Source: Lewinellaceae bacterium (lineage in GTDB: Bacteria > Bacteroidota > Bacteroidia > Chitinophagales > Saprospiraceae). From it: a stretch of DNA of 64,000 bases. Below, piece by piece: positions 36,817 through 45,607 of this stretch. The DNA is taken from assembly GCA_020636255.1 (NCBI GenBank), contig JACJYE010000004.1, forward strand, positions 186,001 to 250,000. The letters run 5' to 3'. Within the stretch, counting starts at the first letter, position 1, and every line of letters begins with the position of its first letter. Below the pieces are notes generated by a model. The model saw nothing but the letters and a program-made list of their open reading frames with translations, did no database searches and was not told where the DNA came from. A program made the position numbers and the translations under genes.

Positions 36817-39744
36817 TCACTCCACCCGTGTCAGCGTCACCGGCCCCAGCAGGCCAGAAGGGCGGGGAGCCCAGCCTGAAGCGTCGAACAAACCGTTCGG
36901 GCCTCTGTTTTCCGGCCTGCGGGCAGGGAAGTTCACATTGTAAAACTTTTTCCAGGGCACGCCCCTTGTATCCATATCCGCAATTCTGTTTGCCATCAGG
37001 TTGGATACTTCTACTTCCAGGAGGTTGTTAGCCCTGAAAAGCTGCTCGTCGAGGAAAAGCTGAAAGGTAGGCCCCAGCAAGGCCCCGGCTTCTTTGCCGT
37101 TGAGTTTAACGGATGCGCACTCCGCCACCTGGCCAAGGTCCAGAAGCCAGCCCCGGCCGGCGCCTTCGGGCCTGGCAAATTCGATGCTATAGCGCGCCGT
37201 GCCGGAAAAGCGCTGATAGGCTTGCCCTTCATATACTACCCAGGAGCCGGGCTTGACGCCCTTCACCGCTGGTGGCATCTCCGGGCCACCGGCCACGAAT
37301 GTGATATCCCAATTGCCATCCAGGGCAAGCGGCTGGCCGCTTGTTTGAATGTACTCCCAGGCTTTACCGGATACCGGCGCCTGGTAGGTTTGCAGGATAC
37401 AGGAAGCCCCGCGGCCCAGCTGCAGGCGAAGTTCCAAACGCCCGTCGGCTGATACCCTGGTTTGGGCAAAACCCGACTTTCCTGTCATCGGGTCGAACAG
37501 GGCCACTGCTTTTGCGGGGCGCTGAATCGGTATCCAGCCATCGAAACCCTGATCCTGCCAGTTGGCCAGGAAATAGTAATTTCCAAACTCATAACTGCGG
37601 CGGGTGTATTCCAGGCCGTAGTCTGCCAGTTGTTCCCGCGCTACCCCGGCACTGCTGAGCAGTTCCTGCAATGCGCCGCCCAAAAGGAAGACGCCCTTAC
37701 CTACCCTGGCCACCCCCTGTGCATCGGGTTTTATCGATGCACGCAATGCAGAGAAGTCCTGCTGGCGGGTTTCCAGCTCACCAAGCCCGGGTGCCGACCC
37801 GGGAAGGCTATTGTACACCACGACCGTTGCGCCGGCCTGCGCCAGTTCAACCAGTTTTTTCATCGTGGAAAGGGGCATATAACGGCATTCGGGGATGAGT
37901 ATGGCCCGGTAGGCGGTTTCGCCTGAAAGCAGCTTACCATTCTTCACACCCAGCTGCTCCGCCTGTCTGTCGGAAATGTAATCAAAGCCATAACCTTTTT
38001 CCTGTAACGTATCGGCCAGCGCCCTGAAATCAGAACCTTCCTTGCCGCTGCCGTCAAAATGCTCCAGCATTTCCCTGCCCGGGCTGGCAAAGCGGTCGTA
38101 GATCGGGAAATAGAGCAGGACGTCATTATCCGGCAGGCCGGCCTGAAGGAAGGACTGCGTGCGGGCCACATATTGGTTAAGCGCCGTGAAGCCGGGCCAA
38201 AGTGAGTTGCGCGGGTTGGCATGGATAGCGGCATAGAAGAGCCGCCCCGGCCAGGCTTCTTCCGGCGGAGAATAGCAGGTGCCATGGTAAAAGATGTGGT
38301 TCACCCCCCCAACGAGGTACCGGTCCAGGTTCTCTTTAATATCCGCCATGTTTGACAGGAAATGTTCGTTCAGCCAGGTTGCCGATTCGGAGGAAGCCAG
38401 CTTTTTGCCGGTGACATGCGCTGCCGAACTGGCAAACTTGATCCGGATGATATCCGTGCCTTCCGTCTCGGGTATATCGGAAGCAGCGTACAGGTCCAGA
38501 ATGCTGGACGGCGACCCATGGGCCTGGTTGCGCACAATAGCCCCTCGCTTCCGCGCCCATGCCGCCCACTCCTTCGTAAAAGTATCCAGGATCAGATCCG
38601 ATATGGTTTCCCGGTAATCGGACAGCACCCGGGCCTGCTCCTCTTCGGGGCCATCGCCGAACAGCGCAGGCAGGTGGCCTCGAAGATCGTAGCCTCGCCT
38701 TTCCCGGAACGTTTCAAAAAAGCCAGGCGTCCAGTCTGCCTGCCCATAGGCGTCATCCACCTCGTAGCTATCGTTGAAAAAAGCGCGGAGCGGCGCCGTA
38801 TCATGGCCAGAGAAAGCCTCATCGAAGCGGCTCAGGTAATGGCGTATCGCCTGGGCGGAAAAGTGGTCGATCACATTGCCTTCACCGCCGGGAGCGGCAC
38901 GTTCCACCATCTTGCCGTGCCATCCCTGGAACAGGGCGTACAAAGCCCATTGCCCTTCAGGGGCCACCCAGCTCAGGCGCCCGTTTTCATCCACTTTTTC
39001 CGTGAGGTTCAGTGTTTCTCCTTTTGCCGAATAGGCCATGAGCACCTGCAGAGGCATTTCTTTTTCAAACCGCACCTGGTCCAAAGCCAGGGCCTGGAGG
39101 TTCTCATTTGCTTCAACAGGCTCTACCAGGCTACCGATTTCCAGCGGCCGCTGGCCCTTTTTTTGCTCGGGCCTGGCCGGTGAGCCCGTCACCTTTTCTC
39201 CTTTGTCTGCCAGAATGCCATACAACTGGTAGACCTGATTGGGCACCGAACGGAGGTAGGGCTTCTGCACCAATAACACGGGTTCGCTCAGGCTCTCGCC
39301 GCCTTTCAGCTCGTACTTTTTGAACGCCATATACTTACAGGCGTCATCGGCGCCAACCCAGGGCCCGCCGAAAGGCCAGCCGGTACCGGTGGCCATGTCG
39401 ATGCCCAGGCCCAGGCGCTCAGCTTCCTGGAGCGTATACTCCAGCATTTCCATCCACCTGGGCGACAGGTAGTCGATAAAATGGACTTCTTCTCCGATCA
39501 CGCCATAGATCGGCGTGAGTTCCAGCCCGCCAAGCCCGGCTTTCTGATAAGCTTCCAACTCAGCTGTCAGGCCTTCCCTGGTAACGCTGCTGCCCTGCCA
39601 CCACCACCGCGACCAGGGTTTGGCTTCCGGCTTAACCTCTGGCCATTCCAACACCGTTTCTGCAGGCTGGGAACAACCGGAAATGTGAGTTACAAGACAT
39701 GCCAGCAGGCAAAGGCCGATAAACGGAGGCTTTATAATATTCAT
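36817..39744 (-). CDS. GH106 alpha-L-rhamnosidase lipoprotein
   Basis: A 975-residue lipoprotein (lipobox ISGCSQP) of family GH106, which removes alpha-L-rhamnose from pectic chains. The N-terminus of the mature protein has the family signature PWSRWWWQGSSVTREGL followed by AYQKAGLGGLELTPIYG and DMATGTGWPFGGPWVG. The catalytic barrel continues to about residue 700, and the C-terminal WVVYEGQAYQRFSGTARYSI and WLLDLGQVAECASVKLNG segments form a galactose-binding-like beta-sandwich typical of the family. It supplies rhamnose to the operon starting at 51847. RG-I backbone oligomers are the likely substrate (inference). Confidence 0.9.
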   Translation of the reverse strand: MNIIKPPFIGLCLLACLVTHISGCSQPAETVLEWPEVKPEAKPWSRWWWQGSSVTREGLTAELEAYQKAGLGGLELTPIYGVIGEEVHFIDYLSPRWMEMLEYTLQEAERLGLGIDMATGTGWPFGGPWVGADDACKYMAFKKYELKGGESLSEPVLLVQKPYLRSVPNQVYQLYGILADKGEKVTGSPARPEQKKGQRPLEIGSLVEPVEANENLQALALDQVRFEKEMPLQVLMAYSAKGETLNLTEKVDENGRLSWVAPEGQWALYALFQGWHGKMVERAAPGGEGNVIDHFSAQAIRHYLSRFDEAFSGHDTAPLRAFFNDSYEVDDAYGQADWTPGFFETFRERRGYDLRGHLPALFGDGPEEEQARVLSDYRETISDLILDTFTKEWAAWARKRGAIVRNQAHGSPSSILDLYAASDIPETEGTDIIRIKFASSAAHVTGKKLASSESATWLNEHFLSNMADIKENLDRYLVGGVNHIFYHGTCYSPPEEAWPGRLFYAAIHANPRNSLWPGFTALNQYVARTQSFLQAGLPDNDVLLYFPIYDRFASPGREMLEHFDGSGKEGSDFRALADTLQEKGYGFDYISDRQAEQLGVKNGKLLSGETAYRAILIPECRYMPLSTMKKLVELAQAGATVVVYNSLPGSAPGLGELETRQQDFSALRASIKPDAQGVARVGKGVFLLGGALQELLSSAGVAREQLADYGLEYTRRSYEFGNYYFLANWQDQGFDGWIPIQRPAKAVALFDPMTGKSGFAQTRVSADGRLELRLQLGRGASCILQTYQAPVSGKAWEYIQTSGQPLALDGNWDITFVAGGPEMPPAVKGVKPGSWVVYEGQAYQRFSGTARYSIEFARPEGAGRGWLLDLGQVAECASVKLNGKEAGALLGPTFQLFLDEQLFRANNLLEVEVSNLMANRIADMDTRGVPWKKFYNVNFPARRPENRGPNGLFDASGWAPRPSGLLGPVTLTRVE

Positions 39745-39750
39745 AACTTC

Positions 39751-40977
39751 CTATTTGCTTTTTTGAATTTCTACGGCATACACCTGGCTTTCTCCTTCAA
39801 AATCGGCACGGAAAACGATCCACTTGCCGTCGGGTGTAAAATGCACGTTAGGCTCCAGGGGCCGGTAACCGTGGTGTTTCATATTGACCAGCTTTTCAGA
39901 TCTGAACCTGCCTTTGCGGGGCCTGAAAAGATAGATCCACATGCCGTCTTCGGCTTTGGCCACCTGCGTAGGGTCGCCCCCGTCACCACAGAACAGACGC
40001 TGATCGGGCGATATATTGAAATGGATGGACCACTCATTCCGATCCATCTGGTAACGCGTCTTTTTACCGTTCTTAACGTTATAACCGGCCAGATAAAAGG
40101 TTTCCCCCCTGGGCACCTGCAGGTCATACCAGATCGTACTGCCATCGGGACTCCAGAACTCATGGCCGGCAATCTCCCGGTAAACTGTTCGTTCGTGTAC
40201 CTTTTTCACTTCTCCGGTGCTTATGTCGATGTTCCATATCCGGTCCACCTCGTGCCAGGGCCCTTCGTGGCAGAACATCAGCAAAGCAGGGTCCGTCGGC
40301 GAAAACTGAATATGCCCCAGCCAGGTATTCTCCGAATGGATTTTCTTTAATTCACCTGTTTCGACGTCCACGGTGAACAAGGTATGGGGTATCTTCGCCT
40401 CGAAGATGCGGTTGAAGTAATCACCTTTGGCAGGGTATTTTTCATAGATAGCGCGCTTTTCGGGCCCTGCCCAGGTGCCTGCCAGTTGGCGCTCATCGGC
40501 ATTGAGGGTGGTAATTCCTGCCTTAAAATCATCTGGAAAAACATACACCAGTCTGGTAGAGCTGTCATCCACCTTCGTTGCGAATACACTGTCCTGAACC
40601 TGGTAAAACACCTCTCTGCGCTTTACAGCGACGATCTCGCCAGATTTCCTGCCAGGGCTATCTGTCAGCTGGTTAACCTCCAGGGTTTGCAGGTTGACCG
40701 TAAAAAGCTGCATGCCTTTATCGGTAGAACCGTAAAAAACCATGAGTTCACCTTTCCCGCCGGGCGCAGCGATAAAAGGGTTGTTATGAAAATAAAAGCT
40801 CCGGTTAGGGCCTTCTCTATCGGCCAGTCGCTTCACTCTGTGTCCCGTATCCTTGTCAATCCACTCCGGAGGCATCGGTTTTTGAGCACCAGTCTCAAGC
40901 ACGGGGAGCTGAGCGTCCAGGCCGTGGGCCACGAATAGAGAAAACAGGGCTGTTATTGTTATTTCCAGCAGTTTCAT
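39751..40977 (-). CDS. ogl: PL22 oligogalacturonate lyase with signal peptide
   Basis: A 408-residue beta-propeller lyase of family PL22 that splits unsaturated and saturated digalacturonate into monomers, including 5-keto-4-deoxyuronate. Family blocks are DTGHRVKRLADREGPNRSFY, FCHEGPWHEVDRIW, GHEFWSPDGSTIWYDLQVP and NEWSIHFNISPDQRLFCGDG, which carry the His residues for metal binding. Unlike the classical cytoplasmic Ogl of enterobacteria, it starts with a signal peptide (LLEITITALFSLFVAHGLDA), implying periplasmic action. It lies 6 bases before GH106 in the operon. Confidence 0.9.
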   Translation of the reverse strand: MKLLEITITALFSLFVAHGLDAQLPVLETGAQKPMPPEWIDKDTGHRVKRLADREGPNRSFYFHNNPFIAAPGGKGELMVFYGSTDKGMQLFTVNLQTLEVNQLTDSPGRKSGEIVAVKRREVFYQVQDSVFATKVDDSSTRLVYVFPDDFKAGITTLNADERQLAGTWAGPEKRAIYEKYPAKGDYFNRIFEAKIPHTLFTVDVETGELKKIHSENTWLGHIQFSPTDPALLMFCHEGPWHEVDRIWNIDISTGEVKKVHERTVYREIAGHEFWSPDGSTIWYDLQVPRGETFYLAGYNVKNGKKTRYQMDRNEWSIHFNISPDQRLFCGDGGDPTQVAKAEDGMWIYLFRPRKGRFRSEKLVNMKHHGYRPLEPNVHFTPDGKWIVFRADFEGESQVYAVEIQKSK

Positions 40978-41025
40978 AAAGCACTTGATTTAGAGCTTGT
41001 TATTGTTGCCCCCATCACGGCCTGG

Positions 41026-42570
41026 TCACCGCTTCCCCGCCGTCGGCCCGGGCCAGTTGTCGGTCCGGAAAGGGCTGGCAGGCAGGCCCGTATCGTTAGA
41101 CAGGTTAGGCCTATCGGGATTGTTGTTGAAGGCGTACCTGACGGCTACAACGCCATCGCCCCAGACGATCACTTTCCTTTTACCTTTGATGGTAGCCCGC
41201 GCCCAGTGCCATTGTTCATCTGCCCCGGCGGTAGCAAAGGTACGCAGAGGCGCCCCGTCGCCGGAGCGCAGGCCGGCGCCCACTTCGTCAAAAGTCAGGA
41301 TGGCCTTATTCCCGGTAAATCTCGCCTTCCGGAATACGGGGCCCGTCCAGGTGGCAGAACGCCCGTACACTTCTGACAGGGCCCATAAGCAAAGGCGGTG
41401 GCCCACGTCGAGCTTATTCGTCGGGTGGATGTCATCTGCTTCACCTATGTCGATGGTGACGATGAGCCCTGTTTTCGGCACCTGAAGGAATGTTTTCCGC
41501 TGCGCGTCGCGAATATGGCTCCAGGCTTCGTCTGCAGGCTCCGGCGCCGCTTTGCGGAAATTGGGAAGCTGGACGATAGCAAAGGGGAAATCGCCCTGGC
41601 CCCAGCGCTCGCGCCAGGAACGTATCATCGTGGGCAGCAGCAATTCGTATTGCTCGGCCCGTTCCTCGTTCGATTCTCCCTGATACCAGAGGGCGCCGCG
41701 GATCGCGAACGGGAGGAGTGGCGCTATCATATTGTCGTAAATGGAAGCAGCGATCCGGTAATCCCGAAGCGCATCGGGCACCCTGGGTTCCCTGGGTATG
41801 GGTTTCCCCTCCGCCTCAGCCTGCGCGGAAGCTACTTTCCATTCTTCTTTTGCCTTGTCAAAGCTGGCCTGGACGCGGGGCCGTTCTGCTTCCCATATTT
41901 TCTCCCGCTCAATGCAGGGCCTGAGCGCTTCCGAAGCGGCCAGGTACGCTACCGGTGTCCAGGCTTCGGCCTGAGAGCCACCGTAGGAGGAATTGACCAG
42001 GCCTACTGGGATGCCCAGCTCCTGGTAAAGCTCGAGCCCGAAGAAATAACCTACACCGGAAAAATCTCTGGCCGTTGCCGGCGTACAGGCTTCCCAGGAG
42101 GCCAGTTTACCTGCCTTTCGCTTAAAAGCGACATCCCGGCTCACGTTAAACAGCCGGATCTGCGGATGATCCGCAGACTGGATGGCCGCTTCGCCACCGT
42201 CCGATTGCTCCAATGTCCACTGCATGTTCGATTGCCCGGAGCATAGCCATACCTCGCCTACCAGGATATTGTTCAGTACGATGCGGTTGGTGCCGGTAAT
42301 GGCCATACTGGCCGGCTGGGCATGGGCCTCAAAAGGGCCCAACACGGCCTTCCAGCGGCCATGCTCATCAGCGGCGGTGCTCGTTTCCTGTCCGAGAAAA
42401 GCGACATGAACGGCCTCGCCGGGATCCGCCGTACCCCAGATGGTTATGGGACGGCTCCTTTGAAGCACCATATTATCGCCCAGTATATCCGGCAAAAAAA
42501 CTGCTGCCTGGCAATCCAGGGAGACTGCACAGGCAAGCACGTACAAGGGGAATACTATTCTGATAAACAT
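41026..42570 (-). CDS. SASA-domain (sialate O-acetylesterase-like) exported esterase
   Basis: A 514-residue exported SGNH-type esterase of the sialate 9-O-acetylesterase/SASA family. The catalytic Ser is in WLCSGQSNMQWTLEQ, with NSSYGGSQAEAWTP and a later ADDIHPTNK carrying the Asp-x-x-His pair. The C-terminal VRYAFNNNPDRPNLSNDTGL is family-typical. No sialic-acid genes are nearby, so the substrate is more likely an acetylated pectic sugar. It lies 27 bases after the mutarotase. Confidence 0.88.
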   Translation of the reverse strand: MFIRIVFPLYVLACAVSLDCQAAVFLPDILGDNMVLQRSRPITIWGTADPGEAVHVAFLGQETSTAADEHGRWKAVLGPFEAHAQPASMAITGTNRIVLNNILVGEVWLCSGQSNMQWTLEQSDGGEAAIQSADHPQIRLFNVSRDVAFKRKAGKLASWEACTPATARDFSGVGYFFGLELYQELGIPVGLVNSSYGGSQAEAWTPVAYLAASEALRPCIEREKIWEAERPRVQASFDKAKEEWKVASAQAEAEGKPIPREPRVPDALRDYRIAASIYDNMIAPLLPFAIRGALWYQGESNEERAEQYELLLPTMIRSWRERWGQGDFPFAIVQLPNFRKAAPEPADEAWSHIRDAQRKTFLQVPKTGLIVTIDIGEADDIHPTNKLDVGHRLCLWALSEVYGRSATWTGPVFRKARFTGNKAILTFDEVGAGLRSGDGAPLRTFATAGADEQWHWARATIKGKRKVIVWGDGVVAVRYAFNNNPDRPNLSNDTGLPASPFRTDNWPGPTAGKR

Positions 42571-42597
42571 AAGATAAGTTGTGGAAGTATGATCCTG

Positions 42598-42912
42598 TTA
42601 ATCCATGTGGAATACTTCTATCAAGGGGACGCTAACCGGAGCATTATCCGGGTGGGTATCCATAATATCTGCCATATACGCCCACCATTTTTTCACGATG
42701 GGGTTGTTGGGAATAACGGTTTCGTCAAAGTTGTCCTTCAGCTTCTGAACGGCGAACAGGGTCAGCGTTTCCTCATCCAGGAAGATCGAGTAATCACTAA
42801 TTCCAGCCTCTGACAGCAGCGTTTCCAGTTCCGGCCAGATCTCGTCGTGCCGTTTTTTATATTCCGCTTCAAAGCCCGGCCTGAGCTTCATTTTAAAGGC
42901 GTTCCTGTACAT
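42598..42912 (-). CDS. rhaM: L-rhamnose mutarotase
   Basis: A 104-residue cytoplasmic mutarotase interconverting the anomers of L-rhamnose so the isomerase gets its preferred form. Tyr18, His22 and Tyr41 fall at the positions known as active-site residues in the enterobacterial enzyme, and a Trp pair (KKWWAYM) lies at about 76-77. It is encoded in the leftward enzyme operon, not with the isomerase and kinase, which links the two operons in one pathway. It starts 5 bases after the GH31 stop. Confidence 0.95.
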   Translation of the reverse strand: MYRNAFKMKLRPGFEAEYKKRHDEIWPELETLLSEAGISDYSIFLDEETLTLFAVQKLKDNFDETVIPNNPIVKKWWAYMADIMDTHPDNAPVSVPLIEVFHMD

Positions 42913-42917
42913 GGGCT

Positions 42918-45398
42918 TTATTTGATTTTCACCAGTATGGGCTGGCCGCTTTTGCCGCCAGGCCGAACATAAAGTACTTTTTCCGAATCATCGTAGTACC
43001 ATCCCGGGCCGGAATCCGGGGCTTTCACCCCATCCGGCCCTGTTTCCAATTCAGGAAGCACTGTCCCTGCCACAACCGACACGGGGGGAGTATCGCGGCG
43101 GATGCGCAGCAGATACGACCGGTTGGGCAACGCAAAGGGCCCGGTTGGCGCGCCTATCTCTATGTGCACGCCTCCCTGCGTTTCTTTACAGGTAATATGG
43201 GTGAGGGCGTATTGCCCCTGCTGATAATCCAGGCTCCTGCCGTCGTCGTCGTATAGGGTAAAAGCGGATTCGCCGCTAGGGAAAATATCCAGCGTGACCA
43301 GGCCCGGCGGCTCCTTGCCGATGTATTGTTTTTCTTCCTGCATGGGGATGATGGCCCCGCCTTTAGCAAATATAGGTATCTGATCCAGTGGCGTCAGCAC
43401 CTGCATATATTGTTTGCCCTCATATCGCTTTCCGGACCAGTAGTCGAACCAGGTTCCTTCCGGCAGGTACACTACCCTGGTCTGGGCGCCTTTCATCGTC
43501 ACGGGGCAAACCATGAGCTGGCTTCCCAAAAGGTACTGGTCGGTTATGCCGTACACGTTCTCGTCATGCTGGTATTCCAGCACCAGCGCCCGCATCATGG
43601 GCATGCCGGTGCGGTACATTTCATAGGAATGGCTGTACAGATAAGGGATCAGGCGATAGCGGAGCACAGTATAATCTTTAAAGATGCGCAGCGCGTCGTC
43701 GCCATAGTTCCAGGGCTCTTTATATCCGGGGTGGTCCATGCCGAACAGGTGCGCTACCGGGCTCAGCAGGCCAAACTGGCACCAGCGGATGTACAGTTCC
43801 GGGTCGGCGTCATGCTCGAAGCCGCCCATGCAATGCGCCCAGTTGCCTACCCCGGAAAGCCCGATGTTCAGGCCTGCTTTGATGACAGGAGCGAAGTACT
43901 GCCATTCACTTGGCCAGTCGCCGGCAAAAATAAAGGGGTAACGCTGAATGCCGGCATACCCTTCCCGGGTATGGTTCATGCCCCTGATGCCGTTAAAGGC
44001 CATAAACTTTTCGTAAGGGGCCTTGGCATAGGCTATGGGGAACAGGTTGTGGAGGCGTTCTGCTTCCAGCCCGGTAGGCCCTATCTTGTCGCTCTCATTG
44101 GCCTCAAAACCGAATGCGCTGCCTTCATCCGTTTTCACGAAACGCGCTCCAAGCGCAGCTACCTTCATCACCCCGTTTTCCCACCACCAGTCTACTGCTT
44201 TGGGATCGAAGAAATTGACGAATTCTCCGGGGTTGTTTTCCTCCGGGTAGGTATAGCCCAGTTTCTGGGCCTGGTTCAATAGGTCCAGCTTGGTGCCATT
44301 GTCAAAACGGGGGCGTATATGCACGCCTGCCAGGTTGATATGCATGGCGTAAAGGCTGTCGAACATCGCTTTAGGGCCCTCGAAGGTCTCCCGCCATTCG
44401 AAGGTCGTTGCGCCTTTGCCGCCGTTCTTCCCGAAAAGGCGCCAGGTAGAATCCAGGTGAAGGATATCGAGGGGAATGCCCGATTCCCTGAACTTGCGGG
44501 CCAGGTTTATCACGTAAGCGGTAGATGTCAGTTCTTCGTGGCCCCAGGTTCCTCCGCTGTAGGTGCCGAGGTGCAGGCCCAGAGCGAACAATGGCATCAG
44601 CGGCGCCTTGCCGGTAAGGCCGGTGTAGGAATCCAGTATCTCGGGGAAGGAAGGGCCGTAGATAAAGTAGTAGTCCAGCTCCCCATGAGCCGCCTGAAAG
44701 CTGTAGGCGCCCGGGTTCGTCAGCCCCATATCCCATTCCGTAGCATAAGAATTGTGCAGGAAAATACCGTATCCGCGCGTGCTCATAAAAAATGGCACGG
44801 GGCAGTAGTTGGCCTTTAAAACGTTGTAAGCCCCTATGATATGGGGCCGCCCGGTACCGCGGCCTACGTTGAGCTTTACCAGCTTGTCGCGCTGGTCCAT
44901 AAAATCCATGCGCTCGCCAAAACCGAAGAAATGTTCGTCCACTCCCAGCTCTTTCCGGCACATTACCGCATCGCCCGCCTTCCAGTTGCCCCCCGATGCC
45001 TGCAGGCTCTCCGAAGACAACAGCTTACCCCCGGCATCGTAAATGTCAATGGCAAAAGGCGATTTGTTGACGACAAGCCTAAGCTCGTCCGTTTCCAGGA
45101 TAAAGCGCCCGGCTTCCTCTTTAAGCCTCACATCGGCCTTTGGCCATTGATACCGCACCACCATCCAGGGTTCGTTTTCGGCGAAATGCCTGTCCCAGCT
45201 CGTGCGTATCCTGGCCATGGAAGCGGAACAGAACTCGACCTTTACATCAGCCAGATCACAGGAAAAGAATACCGTATTGCCCTCTATGCCAAAACCCGAT
45301 CGATATGCGCCAACCCCAACAGGCTGCGCGCGAAGCTGCGGGCTTAAAAGCAGGAGCATCAATAAGAGCGAGCTTACTTTAATGATGATGAACCGCAT
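42918..45398 (-). CDS. Exported GH31 alpha-glycosidase
   Basis: An 826-residue GH31 enzyme with signal peptide (VSSLLLMLLLLSPQLRAQ). The N-terminal galactose-mutarotase-like domain is followed by the barrel, with catalytic nucleophile in RFVKTDEGSAFGFEANES and acid/base in IFAGDWPSEWQYF, then the proximal beta domain VRLPEGTW-like (VVYLPEGTWFDYWSGK). Specificity could be alpha-galactosidase, alpha-xylosidase or alpha-glucosidase; pectic context cannot decide. The frame is open to 45455, which runs into the inverted-repeat element; the Met at 45398 gives a normal leader and is chosen. Confidence 0.92.
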   Translation of the reverse strand: MRFIIIKVSSLLLMLLLLSPQLRAQPVGVGAYRSGFGIEGNTVFFSCDLADVKVEFCSASMARIRTSWDRHFAENEPWMVVRYQWPKADVRLKEEAGRFILETDELRLVVNKSPFAIDIYDAGGKLLSSESLQASGGNWKAGDAVMCRKELGVDEHFFGFGERMDFMDQRDKLVKLNVGRGTGRPHIIGAYNVLKANYCPVPFFMSTRGYGIFLHNSYATEWDMGLTNPGAYSFQAAHGELDYYFIYGPSFPEILDSYTGLTGKAPLMPLFALGLHLGTYSGGTWGHEELTSTAYVINLARKFRESGIPLDILHLDSTWRLFGKNGGKGATTFEWRETFEGPKAMFDSLYAMHINLAGVHIRPRFDNGTKLDLLNQAQKLGYTYPEENNPGEFVNFFDPKAVDWWWENGVMKVAALGARFVKTDEGSAFGFEANESDKIGPTGLEAERLHNLFPIAYAKAPYEKFMAFNGIRGMNHTREGYAGIQRYPFIFAGDWPSEWQYFAPVIKAGLNIGLSGVGNWAHCMGGFEHDADPELYIRWCQFGLLSPVAHLFGMDHPGYKEPWNYGDDALRIFKDYTVLRYRLIPYLYSHSYEMYRTGMPMMRALVLEYQHDENVYGITDQYLLGSQLMVCPVTMKGAQTRVVYLPEGTWFDYWSGKRYEGKQYMQVLTPLDQIPIFAKGGAIIPMQEEKQYIGKEPPGLVTLDIFPSGESAFTLYDDDGRSLDYQQGQYALTHITCKETQGGVHIEIGAPTGPFALPNRSYLLRIRRDTPPVSVVAGTVLPELETGPDGVKAPDSGPGWYYDDSEKVLYVRPGGKSGQPILVKIK

Positions 45399-45415
45399 AG
45401 GAAAATAATCTAAAA

Positions 45416-45575
45416 AGGGCTGTCTCAAAAGAAAGCGATGAGGCTTTCCCGGCAAATATTAAACCGCAGAGACACAAAGAACGCAGAGTTTATGCGCTAT
45501 TCTTTGCGCCCTCTGCGCCTTTGCGGTTCATTATTTGGCAGGCTCTCCTTTTACAGGCCCTTTCGGGACAGCCCT
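45416..45575. mobile_element. MITE-like 160-bp inverted-repeat element
   Basis: The ends are inverted copies of each other: AGGGCTGTCTCAAAAG at 45416-45431 and CTTTCGGGACAGCCCT at 45560-45575 (14 of 16 match). Inside, a second imperfect palindrome has arms 45462-45488 and 45502-45528 with about 20 of 27 matches; AACCGCAGAG... /...CTTTGCGGTT-type sequences of this kind recur in intergenic DNA of many bacteria (memory). No transposase is encoded and no clear target duplication was found. It sits in the 209-bp gap between SusD (45608) and GH31 (45398). Its last 65 bases match the 5' coding region of the GH2 gene at 61086-61150. Confidence 0.6.
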
Positions 45576-45607
45576 GTGTCGATGATATAGGACAGTGCCC
45601 GTTCTTC

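Noticed and set aside
42552..42561. CTATTCTG half-site resembling the 19-bp operator unit near the start of the SASA gene
   Set aside because: Only one unit, inside coding sequence, with no second copy at 10 bp; chance match is likely.
45399..45455. Upstream-extended start (45455) for GH31
   Set aside because: The extension is translated from the inverted-repeat element and precedes a good signal peptide starting at 45398.
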